64,000 nt of DNA, taken from assembly GCA_015501585.1 (NCBI GenBank), contig JADNRY010000122.1, forward strand, positions 62,001 through 126,000. The letters run 5' to 3'. Shown one piece after another: positions 47,984-58,966 of this stretch. The notes under the pieces are model-generated. The model was given only the letters and a program-made list of their open reading frames with translations. It was not told the origin of the DNA and did not search any database. Position numbers and translations under genes: made by a program. The DNA comes from Rhodocollybia butyracea (taxonomy: Eukaryota > Basidiomycota > Agaricomycetes > Agaricales > Omphalotaceae). Each line of letters starts with the position of its first letter. Position 1 is the stretch's first letter.

Positions 47984-48774
47984 ATGACGGAATACGACTA
48001 CTCTCCCGCAGCCTACCAACGTCACATGGAAACACAAAACCGTATCGCGAAATGGGTCGACAACACTGAAGCCCACCACGATATCTTCCGAACGCCCTTT
48101 GGTCCTCGATCCGACGTTGGCGACGATGACTTGGACGGAATGAGCGATGCCGACGAGGCGATCCCTTCAGGCGCTAGTGCTGGTGGGTGGTACGAGTCGA
48201 AACGGAGATCAGGCGCCAGGACTGGAGGTCTTCCTCCTCCTCCGCCAATGCTCTACTCACCCCAGCCTATGATGGCTCCTAATGCCATGTATCCCGCTGC
48301 TATGGCTTCTGCGCCTGTCGGCCATTACCCATATCCTTCGCAGGTGTATATGAGTCCTCCAGCGTCTCCATCTACAATCATACTACAAACAAGCTCGAAG
48401 CATCACCATCGTTCTTCTCTCATCGTCACCACAGCTCGCACAAATCGAGATCTAACCAAAGATGTACATTCTTTCGCCACCGGGATCAGCAGGTCCTCCG
48501 ATGTCGTCGTCTTATGGGTTCACCAGTCCCAACGTTCAACCTCCCCTGGGTCATTTTATCATCAGCCATATTCGGCGTACGCTGCTCCCCCCCTCCGCGA
48601 CTCATTCTGGTCATTCGCTTATGAGTCCTCCGTCTTCTCCGTACTACCAAGGTCCTCATTCTGCAGGATACACGATTATTCCGCCAAACGGACATGTTAC
48701 TAGGGTAATGGTACGTTTTTGCACTACATTTCCGTTGACTTTTCGAGTACTGACACGTTTCATAGTACGTTTAG
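47984..48774 (+). CDS. MTEYDYSP-family protein A
   Basis: The N-terminus MTEYDYSPAAYQRHMETQNR-IAKWVDNTEAH matches the paralogue B at 51194 almost exactly and is the hallmark of an agaric hypothetical family. A Pro/Ser/Tyr-rich disordered part follows. A second conserved-looking block, YILSPPGSAGPP ... SAGYTIIPPNGHVTRVM, is in another frame; a GT-AG intron then leads to YV and TAG 48774, as in B. The frame must change between about 48390 and 48460, by an unresolved small intron or an indel. Function unknown; no membrane or signal features. Confidence 0.6.
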
Positions 48775-50181
48775 TAGAGTAATACCACTATTCGGTCCTC
48801 GAGGGCTTTGTTATCAATCCCAACTCTTTTCCCCCATGGACTTGTCGATAACGTACTACAAGCACACGCGCACCCGCGCACACACACGATAATACCATTC
48901 ATGCACATTTTTAAATTGTGATCCTCAGCAGCTGCCTGATCTTTCCTTGCCTTCAGGCTGGCCACGTCGATGGACCGGGACACCTGGTAATCCACCCTAT
49001 TCAACAGCTACCGGGTCATATCTGTCTGCCAGAGTTCCTCGCGGTTGACACGTTTTTACACTACAATTGCTGCTCAATTAATCGGACTTAACATCCTCGC
49101 CTACACCTTGCTTCCTTTACTTTCCTCGGGACACTGACGGAAGGTAGACGGCAAGCGAGCCTGATGGGGGCACTGCTGATGGCACACCCAGCAGATGGGA
49201 CGGCTTCGCCACTCCGTCACTGCGTAGCTGCCTTAATGCGGCGAACTACCGCTTCATCTGCTGTGGAAGCTGCTTATACAGCCATTAACACCATTGATAG
49301 ATTCCTCTTCGCTTAGAGCGGTGAAAAACTGACAGAGCATTTCCGATTAGATGGCTCCTTTCTCCTTTTCCTGCTGCGCTTTTTCTTTACGTCTCCTCAT
49401 CATACGTCCTCATCATACGTCCTCATCACCACATTTGCATCGTGCTACAAAATCGTTTGAGCTGTATATTCATTTGGACCGTCTGTCATACCTATAATTG
49501 TACTCGTTTTCTTTCGTCTCTTTCTCCTTTCTTCTCTTTTCTCTTTTCTCCTTTCTCTTTTTCTCTTTGGTCCGTTCTGTTCATAGAGCCTGTATATAGA
49601 CCTCCTTCATTTTCTTCTTGGTGAATTATCGTGATTCATTCGTTGTACATGTACCATATATCATCTTCCACCTGCATACATATCATTGGTCCGTTGGCAT
49701 TTCCTTCTCTCTTGGATACAAATATGTGATACTTGGCATTGATCTTGGACTGTTGCATCCTACATACACCCTCATGCTGTATCATATTTCTGTTTTTGTA
49801 CTATAACTAGCTCATGCGTTCAAAATATCATTTCTCTTTATGTTCCGAAAGTAGTAACATAATTATTACGTCGTGGACACCTCTACATCTTGTCCTACGA
49901 CTGGTACCGGATATAACGCTGTTAAGCTGTATCGTATTCGAACCGTTGATTATACAATTGATTATGGATTGAACTCTTTTACAGTTCTTGAAACTACTGT
50001 AAAAACAAACATCTATCTTTTCGTACAGGTATGTGCGGCTGTTAATCGTTCGCATGCTATGTTCTATTTTTCTAACGGATCGAGGGGCCAACTTGATAAA
50101 CATTCTAACTATACGACCAAAGATGTATAGTGTAGCAGGTTTGAGCAGGGTTGTGTCTGGTTATATCCGTGCATCATGATG
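48775..50181. other. Convergent intergenic region, pyrimidine tract
   Basis: No gene supported. 49505-49570 is a nearly pure CT tract. It lies between the 3' ends of the two MTEYDYSP genes. Confidence 0.5.
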
Positions 50182-51194
50182 TTACGATGTATACTGCGTC
50201 AAAATACCAAAATAAGTGTTTTAAATTAAAACACCACATGAAAAACGAAGACTCACAATGATATTCTTCACCCTGCTCCCCTTTGAAGGTATAATCAGAT
50301 ATCCTCCTGGCGCAGGTGTGTACACGCGGTTATCGACTATGGCGTATGTTGCACCGACTTCTGACGAACGTGGGGTGGAATGGGAGCGTGAGTGATCGTG
50401 ATGGTGGTGGGATCTATGTGAGTGGCGATGCGTGCTATGGGTTCGATGTGAGGTGTGGGTATGATGCGAGGTGGATATTAGCGACTGAGATTGGGACTGG
50501 GATTGTGATTCCTGGGGTGCTATGGTGTATGCACTCCGTCTAGAAGAAGAATGGTGTTCACGGGCAGTGGACTGGGAACGCGAAGCGGTGAGATTGGATG
50601 TCGCGGTAAGCGTGTGTAGCTGGAAGAGTGACACTTCGTTTGGGAGAGGAATCATCGTGTGCATATGAATGCGGACGGGCAGTGGAATGAGAACGGGTAT
50701 TGTCTCTATGGTGGTGTTGGGTATAATTGGTGTGAGACTGTGATGTGGATGAGAGCGATTGTGAACGAAGACGAGGGGGGTTGCACAGCATACGGATACG
50801 CTGCTCCTGCGCCTGTGGGAATGACCGGAACTGGCGGGGACTGGTACTGAGGTGCGACGGTAGCGTGATACGGGTACGAGTGTCTGGCTTGAGGTGGGTA
50901 CGCAGATGAGCGTTGCATTCGGAGGACTGCGGGGTTTACAGGCGACGCGCTGGAGTTGGGCGAAAGAGCGGACGATATACTATTCCTTCTTCCTCTATAC
51001 TCGTCTCTTCCAGGCCCACTGTTTGCCCTGGGCGTGGACCTTGACCGGTCACCAGAAGCCACGTCTGCCCGTCCTCCGAAAGGCGACCCGAACTCGTTCG
51101 CATGGGCATTGGTATTGTCTACCCAGTTTGAAATCCTTCGTTGGGTGTCGAGGTAGCGTTGATATCCCTCTGGGGAGTAATCGTACTCTGTCAT
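50182..51194 (-). CDS. MTEYDYSP-family protein B
   Basis: Starts with MTEYDYSPEGYQRYLDTQRR-ISNWVDNTNAH, clearly paralogous to A. A Ser/Arg/His/Tyr-rich low-complexity part follows with many Ser-His and Thr-His pairs. The ordered end is GATYAIVDNRVYTPAPGGYL-IIPSKGSRVKNII; a GT-AG intron then leads to YTS and TAA 50182. The same end structure occurs in A. The frame shifts at a six-base G run (C on the coding strand) at about 50775-50780 and again near 50600-50650. Either the sequence has indels or the gene is decaying. Function unknown. Confidence 0.6.
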
Positions 51195-53730
51195 TGGCCT
51201 GAATGGTCAGAGCAGGAGACCGAACGTATACAGAGACTGAGAGAGAGCTAAGAGAAAGAAGAATAAGCAACAGATGTGACAGAGATAATGATGAAAACGT
51301 ACAAGGACAATTTAGAGTGGGCAAAGAAGGAGATGTCAGGACAACGCTAGATCTGGCCTATGTTCAATATATACTCGTTGAAAATAACTCAGTGCGCACT
51401 GCTCTTTGTGCCAAAAGTCATCACAAGGTTTTACAAAAAAGCGAGTTGCCTAGAAACATACGTACATATACTTACGGCTGATTTGTGCCTGATTAACGAT
51501 AATACCATTATATGACGGCAGGAACGGTCAAAGACACAAAAGGACTGGATTTGGGCCGGGAGCATTGAGCAAAGCTTTAAAGGAAAAGGCTCACAATTGA
51601 TCATTGTTCACAACTCGTCTCTGACCGTAAACAGAAACCTCAGCAGGCGAGCAGGCTAATTGCACGGTCGGACGTTGGTTGACTTGTTGACAAGACTAAA
51701 AGAGGAAGAATGCCGCTGGAACTTCGCTGATCGTATGTGATCGTATGCGGCACTGCCAGTGGCACCTCGGGATACACTGACAAGTCGGACGGTAAGCTGT
51801 ATTATCTGTGATGAACATCTTACTTACTATTGGAGGACAGGTCTACTAATTAAGCATAAACAGCGCCATATCATCCTGATCTCAAAAGCAGCCGCGCGTA
51901 TGTCCTGTCACAAGTAGGCAGAGTTACTTGAAATTCCCCGACTCTGGTTTCGAAAGGAGCTGCAAGGAGATCTCCAGGTGGTTGAAACCATCTGGAGATT
52001 GATTAGAAAGGTGCGATTCGGAGACGACCGCTCTCAGGATATTATGTAGTATTCTTGACTTTCCATCTAGTATAGTTTCCCGAACGCCGGGTTGAATCGG
52101 ACACAGCTGTGACTGTCATAAAGAATTTCATGCAAAGTGAGAGGTATCTGCGAGTAGTGGTGTGGCTTACCGATATCGATGCATCTTTGGCTACACTTAT
52201 GATGTCAGTGGCAGTCTGACTCAGTGCCGCGTGTGCCAACTTCAACGTGCTCCTCCTTCAACGTGCTCCTCCATCTGTACTTGAGAGTTGAGTTTACATA
52301 TACAGGGATATTTGGTCTTGCTCCACTGCGGCTCTCCGAGGTACACTTCTTGTTCTCCTTTAAGGACTCCGAACAGTTACTCGGGCTATAGGGCTAGAGT
52401 CACCACACCGTCACAAGAACGCAAGCGCATTAATCTTGAACTGGTAGAAGCTTGAGCTCCCGCGAACCCATGTTCAAGGCTCCAAGCCATGGAGAAAAAT
52501 AACGAATCGAATGAGGTAGTATTCGAAAATGCCATAGACGAGACTGGAGAAGATTGAAAGGCATCGGAAGAAAGGCAAAACTTGACTTTCTCGTACACAG
52601 ATCTCGTTGAAAGCGCAGTTCTTGTCGACCTTAGAATTCGAGTGGTGTGGCGTACAATTTTCTAGTTGCGTGTTCATAACTCATTGTGATACGGATTCCT
52701 TACCTGTTATTGGCAGACCTGGCCTGAGAGGCGCCCTTTTATTCGCATGCCAGAAGCGGCCAGAGGACAGAGTAATACGTTTTCGAGTCCTTTATGATAT
52801 TTAGAACGACGCACATCTTGTGAACATGAACGTTTGAACTCTAGGACCTAGTATTAGTCCGAGTACACTTGAATTGTATTGCTTCGACATCGTCTCATCG
52901 CCATATATCAACTGTTCTTCTTCGAGAGGAAAGCTTCATTCCTTTGGATCATGATCATGATCAAAGATAGCTCTGAGTACCGGTTTAGGCGCCCAGTAAC
53001 AGCTTTGACCTTGACTCCCATCTTGCCTTGGAACAAAAGTCGCTTTTTTCTTCCGAGGTTCCTACCTGCCTTCCGCTATATACTCTCTTATAGAATAAAG
53101 CGAACAACTCGGATTAGTTTCCTTTATCACTCACTTGCGCACTAAGCCCCCAATCTCGCTTTCGTTGCTATTTCTTTCAAACCAAGATCTCTTATTCTTG
53201 GCTTCCGAGTTTTCCGATGAACACGCGACAATTCTCCTTGAATTGCTAGCCTCCTCGGCCCGGATTTCAAGACTGCTCTCAAAGTTTGCCCAGAGTTTGC
53301 ATTTAACGAGCGGCGCGGGCGGGCGGGAGTGCAGATTACCCCAAGTCTGGAAGGTGCGGCAGTATTGGAAGCTCAGAGGGGCAGAACTCCCCCAACTCTC
53401 CCAATCAGTTAGTAACGGGTACGTTCGGTGCGCTCAAGCTGTATTTTTGGAGAAATTTATGAGCTTAATCTTTATGTGATTCTTAGGCTTCTTTGTACAA
53501 TTGTCGAGCTCGCATCAAAGTCATATTAATATGATGCGATGTTGCGAACCATCTCACCAAATTTTGGTCTGGTATGCTCACAGCGAGTTCCTGATCAATG
53601 TAGGGGGTGGCGAGCCTCTTTTTTTATCCGCTGGGTCCTATGACATGATGGAATAGCGGCGAGAAAAGATCAGCTGGTCGTACACATACCATAAATACAG
53701 GCGCAGAACACTTATTGCCACCGATCTGCG
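51195..53730. other. Gene-poor stretch
   Basis: No gene recognised in 2.5 kb. A duplicated 15-mer TCAACGTGCTCCTCC lies at 52242-52271. A TATA-like ATAAATA at 53691-53697 precedes the next gene. Confidence 0.5.
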
Positions 53731-56344
53731 ATGCTGGTCTCCCTTCTACTCTTCCTACCTGCTGTTCTCGCTGAAAATGGCCGACAGGCCTGGCTGCGTT
53801 ACGCTCCTCTTACTGGTAGTAAAACCGGCCCCCCTGCTCTTCCTCAGTCCATCATAGCTCTCAACGCCACCCAATCGAGTCCTGTATTCACCGCCGGCCA
53901 GGAACTCCAGAATGGCATCTCGGGCATTTTCAACAAACACTTGACTGTATCCAGCTCGCACTCTAGCGCATCTCATGCGTGGTCGTTGGTACAGAGGCAC
54001 AGTTCAAGGACGCATTCGGAACGTCTCCTGTCGCTCAGAGCGAGCTTGAAGTAGATGGTTTTTGGCTTAACGTTAAAGGAAGCGCTGTTCAAATCGTGGG
54101 ACAGAGTGACCGCGGCGCCCTTTATGGCGCTTTCGAGTACCTCTCCATGCTGGCTCGAGGAAACTTTTCCGACGTTCAGCTCGTCTCTAACCCAGCTGCC
54201 CCCGTTCGTTGGGTGAATCAATGTAAGCCAGGGCCATCTGCTAGTAGGCTATGACTGACTATTTTCTAGGGGATAATATGGACGGAAGTATCACTCGTGG
54301 CTTCGGTGGCGCCTCTATCTTCTTCGATAACGGAGTGATTGTCTCTGACCTAACCCGCGCTGCCGAGTATGCCCGTCTCCTCTCTTCCATCCGAATCAAT
54401 GCCGTCGTCGTCAACGACGTCAACGCCAACTTCACAACTATCCAACCCGGCAACCTTCAAGGTATCGGTAGAATCGCGGATGTCTTCAGGCCGTATGGTG
54501 TCCAAGTCGCTCTTGCTCTTGACTTCGCATCTCCTATGGAGTTTGGCAATCTCACCACGTATGACCCTCTTGATCCTGGTGTTATTCAGTTTTGGGATGA
54601 TATCACGGAAAATATATATGATATCATACCTGATTTCGCGGGTTACCTGGTTAAAGCTGACAGCGAAGGTAGGCACTGAGTATTTTCAAGTATCACCGTT
54701 AATAACTTTCATATAGGTACCCCTGGTCCACTGATGTACAATCGCACTCTCGCCCAAGGTGCTAACGTTTTCGCGAAAGCCATTGAGCCTTTCGGTGGCA
54801 TAGTGATGTACCGTGCCTTTGTCTACAACCTACTCGACGAGTCCGTCTGGACCGCCGACCGCGCCAAAGCCGCCGTAGACTTCTTCCAACCCCTCGATGG
54901 TCAATTCCTCGACAACGTCATTATCCAAATCAAATACGGTCCCATAGATTTCCAAGTCCGCGAACCTGCCCATCCGTTATTCGCCAACCTTCTGAACACA
55001 AATGTCGCGCTTGAGCTACAGGTCGCACAGGAGTATTTGGGACAGCAGTGCCATTTGGTTTACTTGCCCCCTCTCTGGGACACGGTGTTGAATTTCGATC
55101 TGAGGGTTAACAACGAGACGAGTTTGGTGAAGGATATCATTACCGGAAAGAGATTTAATCGAACTCTTGGTGGATCCGCGGCCGTTGTGAACGTCGGAGC
55201 CAACGACACCTGGCTGGGAAGTCATCTCGCCATGTCGAATCTATACGCGTACGGACGATTAGCGTGGGACTGGTCCCTTCAACCCGATGATATTCTGAAA
55301 GATTGGATTCAGCTTACGTTCAGTCAAGACAAAACGGTCGTCGATACGATTACGCAGATGTCGATGGCCTCGTGGCCTGCCTACGAGAACTACTCGGGAA
55401 ATCTGGGGGAGCAGACTCTCAACGACATCCTTTATACGCATTTCGGACCCAACCCACAGACGTTGGATAATACGCCTTGGGGGCAGTGGACGCGGGCAGA
55501 TCATACGACTATCGGGATGGATAGGACTGTATCGAACGGGACCGGGTATTCGGGGCAGTATCCACCTGAAGTGTTCGAAGTCTACGAAAGCCTGGAGAAG
55601 ACGCCGGACGACTTGGTGTTGTGGTTCCATCACGTCAACTACACGCACCTTCTTCATTCCGGCAAAACCGTCATCCAGCATTTCTACGACGCGCACTACG
55701 AAGGCGCGAAAACTGCCTGGAGCTTTGTACCAATGTGGGAGTCGTTGAAAGGAAGACCGGGGATCGACGAGGAGAGGTTTGAGGATGTTCTTTTCCGACA
55801 GAATTTCCAGGCTGGTCATTCTATCGTTTGGCGCGACGCGATCGTCAATTTCTACCATAATATCTCTGGGATTCGGGATGACGCTGGGAGGGTAGGCAAC
55901 CACCCGTGGCGTATCGAGGCGGAGTCCATGGAACTGGATGGGTACGAACTTTATACCGTCTCGCCTTTCGAAACGGCATCGAATTTCACTGCTATCGTTA
56001 CGAGCACCAACTCTACAACCGGCACCGCAAGTACAAGAATTTCGTTCCCTTCCGGAAAGTATGATATTGGGATCAACTACTTTGATATGTACGGCGGAAA
56101 CAGCACATACACGGTTTCGCTGAACAACAAGACGGTGGGTCAATGGGAAGGGAATATTGTGGATATAGGCAAGTTGGGGCACACGCCTTCAATCTATTTG
56201 GATGGACATTCGGCAACGAGGATGACGTTCAAGGGTGTGCAGGTAAAGAAGGGGGATGTTTTGAAGGTTGTTGGGAACCCTAGCGGGGTTGAGCCTGCCC
56301 CGCTTGATTATGTGGTTTTGTTGCCCCAGGGTGTTATCGATTAA
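53731..56344 (+). CDS. aguA: GH67 alpha-glucuronidase, secreted
   Basis: Removes 4-O-methyl-glucuronic acid from xylan-derived oligosaccharides outside the cell. It has a signal peptide (MLVSLLLFLPAVLA) and then ENGRQAWLRYAPL, a GH67 hallmark. Conserved blocks follow: GALYGAFEYL, RWVNQ-WDNMDGSITRGFGG, YLVKADSEG-TPGP (the catalytic acid Glu lies in this block), IKYGPIDFQVREP (Asp) and LELQVAQEYLGQ (Glu). The Asp/Glu pair activates water in GH67. The C-terminus is intact to TAA 56344, giving about 838 residues, the usual length. Introns are 54223-54269 and 54669-54716. The frame is lost by one base at about 53950-53975, between the HLTVSSSH and VVVGTEAQF parts. N-glycosylation sequons are numerous. 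Confidence 0.9.
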
Positions 56345-56512
56345 AAGTATGCAACGCATGAATCGGCGTTCAAAGAATATTTTTTTAGCATAGAATACTG
56401 CATCGTTAAATTTTGATACCCGTTCTGGATCATCTGCCATTCACGTGCTCCTGTTCGAGCTTAAAGTTCAAATTTATCAACCTTTAGCTTTATCCACCTA
56501 CGTGATCTCAGC

Positions 56513-57686
56513 ATGTACCCGTATCTCAACTCTGTGTGGCGTGGCGCGTACCGCAAGGCTAACCCATCGTACTGCCGTTCCAGAATCTCTTCTCCCACCG
56601 CTTCATCCCATCGCACGTACATTCCCTATTACGCGCAGGCAGCCACCGAAGAAAATATCCGATCCGAACTCGGTGGACACACCTGGAAATTTCCCGCCAC
56701 ACGCCTAGCGCGTGTACTCTCAGCTAAAACGCGAAAACCAGATGCGCCACGATTTCAGCCAGGCGACATCGACCGGCTAGAACACTACGATTGTAGTATA
56801 GACCATCTTGAAAACGAACTTAAGATTGCTACGGATCTTTTTGAAAAACAGGATCTCCCCTTGGGAAAGTGTAGCTCTGGCTCTGAACGACTGTCACGCT
56901 GAATTGGTCCAGTTCTTGAACGCAGGGATTTATTCAGTTGTGGACCAGCTCCCTGATTCGCTTCTCCACGAGCTCAGATTTTATGTCCGCGAGGACAAGA
57001 ATATCGGCGATGGCGATACTGTTGACGACGACGCGCCGCCCCGACGCAGTGTGGTTGGCGCGATTCCCGAGATCTCACCGCACGAACCCTGGTGGGCTGC
57101 CACAGTCTCCATCGACCAAACCCTCGTCTTCCCAGTCACAATCAAGGACAACTGGCCCGACTTGGTAGTCCACGCCGCCATATCCGCTCGCCCCATGTTC
57201 GACGCTAGTCCTCTCCGCACATTCTCGGTCGTTCTGGGGTTCAATCACGAAACCCTCGAAGCTCGGTTTCTCGTCTACCACCATGGAGGCCTAACAGCCT
57301 CCGATGCCCTTCCCGTTACGACTCTACAAGGAAAGAGGAATTTTCTTAGATTGGTCTTTGCACTGTTTACGTGGAAGATGATTGGGGATGCTGGGATTCC
57401 GCCTTGGTTCGATGGGAAACGGATTGCGATTCCTGGAGCCGAGGAACTGGGCCTGCCTCCCTCTGGTGTCGACATCGACTCTGTAATATATCAGAAGACT
57501 GACCTTCGTGGCCCTTCCCCGTTCGTATGCAGTTTCAGATACGGAGCTTCCGACAGCGACACTTCTGCATCTGGGTCAGAGACTCTTGGAACTCAGGGAT
57601 CATCTAGTACGCCGAGTACGTCGAGTTCGTTGAGTGCGTCAAGTACGTATATCGGCTGGTATCACAAAGATTGCACTACTTACTGA
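56513..57686 (+). CDS. FunK1-N-terminal-like protein without kinase domain
   Basis: The first frame (MYPYLNSVWRGAYRKANPSY onward, to about 56860) passes into a second frame with ESVALALNDCHAELVQFLNA by a one-base shift near 56855-56875 (a GGGAAAG context). The second part has PDLVVHAAISARPMFD, LRTFSVVLGFNHETLEARFL and RNFLRLVFALFTW. This is the pattern of the N-terminal region of FunK1-type proteins (QLAxYARxxF, RRFVxGxTL, FxRxxxGL). No kinase catalytic loop follows; the C-terminus is a Ser-rich tail. It is either a stand-alone FunK1-N protein or a truncated gene. Confidence 0.45.
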
Positions 57687-58321
57687 TCCAACGCCTTCAG
57701 ACGTGAACGAAAGAACATCAGAACAACATGGCGTGAAAGGCGTGAAAGGTTCCAAAGGTTCAAAAGGTTAGTAACGGTCAACGTTCTTGCGGTTTCTGCG
57801 CCTAATCTCAATTCTCCAATCTCAATGCTCTAATCTCAATGCTTATCTACGATCTCTTGTATCGGGAAGTACCAGGGAAGGGAAACACTAGGGAAGGTTC
57901 GTAATCTACCGCTCTTCTGTAAGTACTCTCTTTCTCCAATCTCCAATCTCCAATATCGCTCGGCATAAACTAACTAACAATCGTTTTCTGAAGTGACCAA
58001 CTTGGGTGATCAGGTGAACGGAGCGAAACACGATCTTCACTGGCTACCGGAAACCCCCTCTTCTATCATTGGGTACTAGCGTCGAGCGATGATTCTTGTA
58101 CAGTGTTCTCGAATTTTTCTTGGAGTCTGAACAAAGGCCTAGGGAGCTCGGACGTAGAACCAGATGGCGGATGCTGACTCCGCGATGTTTTTTTTGAGGG
58201 AATGGGATGAATGGGATGATTTTCTTGATCTAGTCCGCGGGAAGTGAAGGGGAAGTAGAAGGGATTTGGAGGGGAATTACCGCGTCCAAAGGCTACAACA
58301 AGAAAACGTTCCGTTCGGTGT
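57687..58321. other. Intergenic, nothing recognised
   Basis: Contains short direct repeats (CTCTAATCTCAAT, TCTCCAATCTC, and an AAAGGTTC motif). No gene supported. Confidence 0.5.
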
Positions 58322-58759
58322 GCAGATGTTTCTTGGACAAACCGGGGTATCAAATCTAGGCGATGCAGTATTCCATGCTAAAGAAATAATCATTCAACGC
58401 CGATTCATGCGCTGCATACTTTTAATCGATAACATCCTGGGTAGGGTTCCCAACAACCTTCCAAACATTGCCCTTCTTGAATCTTTGCCTGCACATCCTT
58501 GAATGTCACGCGTCATCCTCATTCCATCCAAATAGATTGAAGGCGTGTGCCCCAACTTGCCTATATCCGCAATCTTCCCATTGATCCACCGTCTTGTTGT
58601 TCAGCGAAGCCGTGTACGTGCTGTTTCCGCCGTACATATCAAAGTAGTTGATCCCAAGGTCGTACTTTCCGAAAGGGAATAAAATTTTCATACTTGCGGT
58701 GCCATTTGTAGAGTTGGTACTCGTAACGATAGCAGTGAAATTCGATGCCGTTTCGAAAG
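58322..58759 (-). pseudogene. Inverted partial copy of the GH67 3' end
   Basis: Reverse complement is similar to 55965-56437, covering the last 127 or so codons and the 3' UTR of the GH67 gene. It reads FETASNFTAIVTSTNST and YFDMYGGNSTYTASLNNKTV, then loses the frame. About 35 nt are missing overall. It is a non-functional fragment with no active-site part. Confidence 0.9.
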
Positions 58760-58966
58760 TATCTCGATACGCCGCGGCGATTTGATGGCAAGGACATGAA
58801 AAAGGCGCCCATGATAGCAAGCGCCGAACGCAATTTACTTCAACTTGTACCACCACCTTCTACATCGAAAAGTTCCATTAACTCGGCAGATGTTCCGTGG
58901 ATCTACTCGGTGCATCTAGACTAACACCCGACGTCAGAATCCTTCAAACTTTGAGCACTGCAAAGT

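Noticed and set aside
53135..53479. 114-codon frame upstream of GH67
   Set aside because: No motif; it lies in the likely promoter region and has no splice or family support.
55259..56182. 307-codon minus-strand frame inside the GH67 gene
   Set aside because: The plus strand encodes a full conserved glycoside hydrolase here; the antisense frame has no motif.
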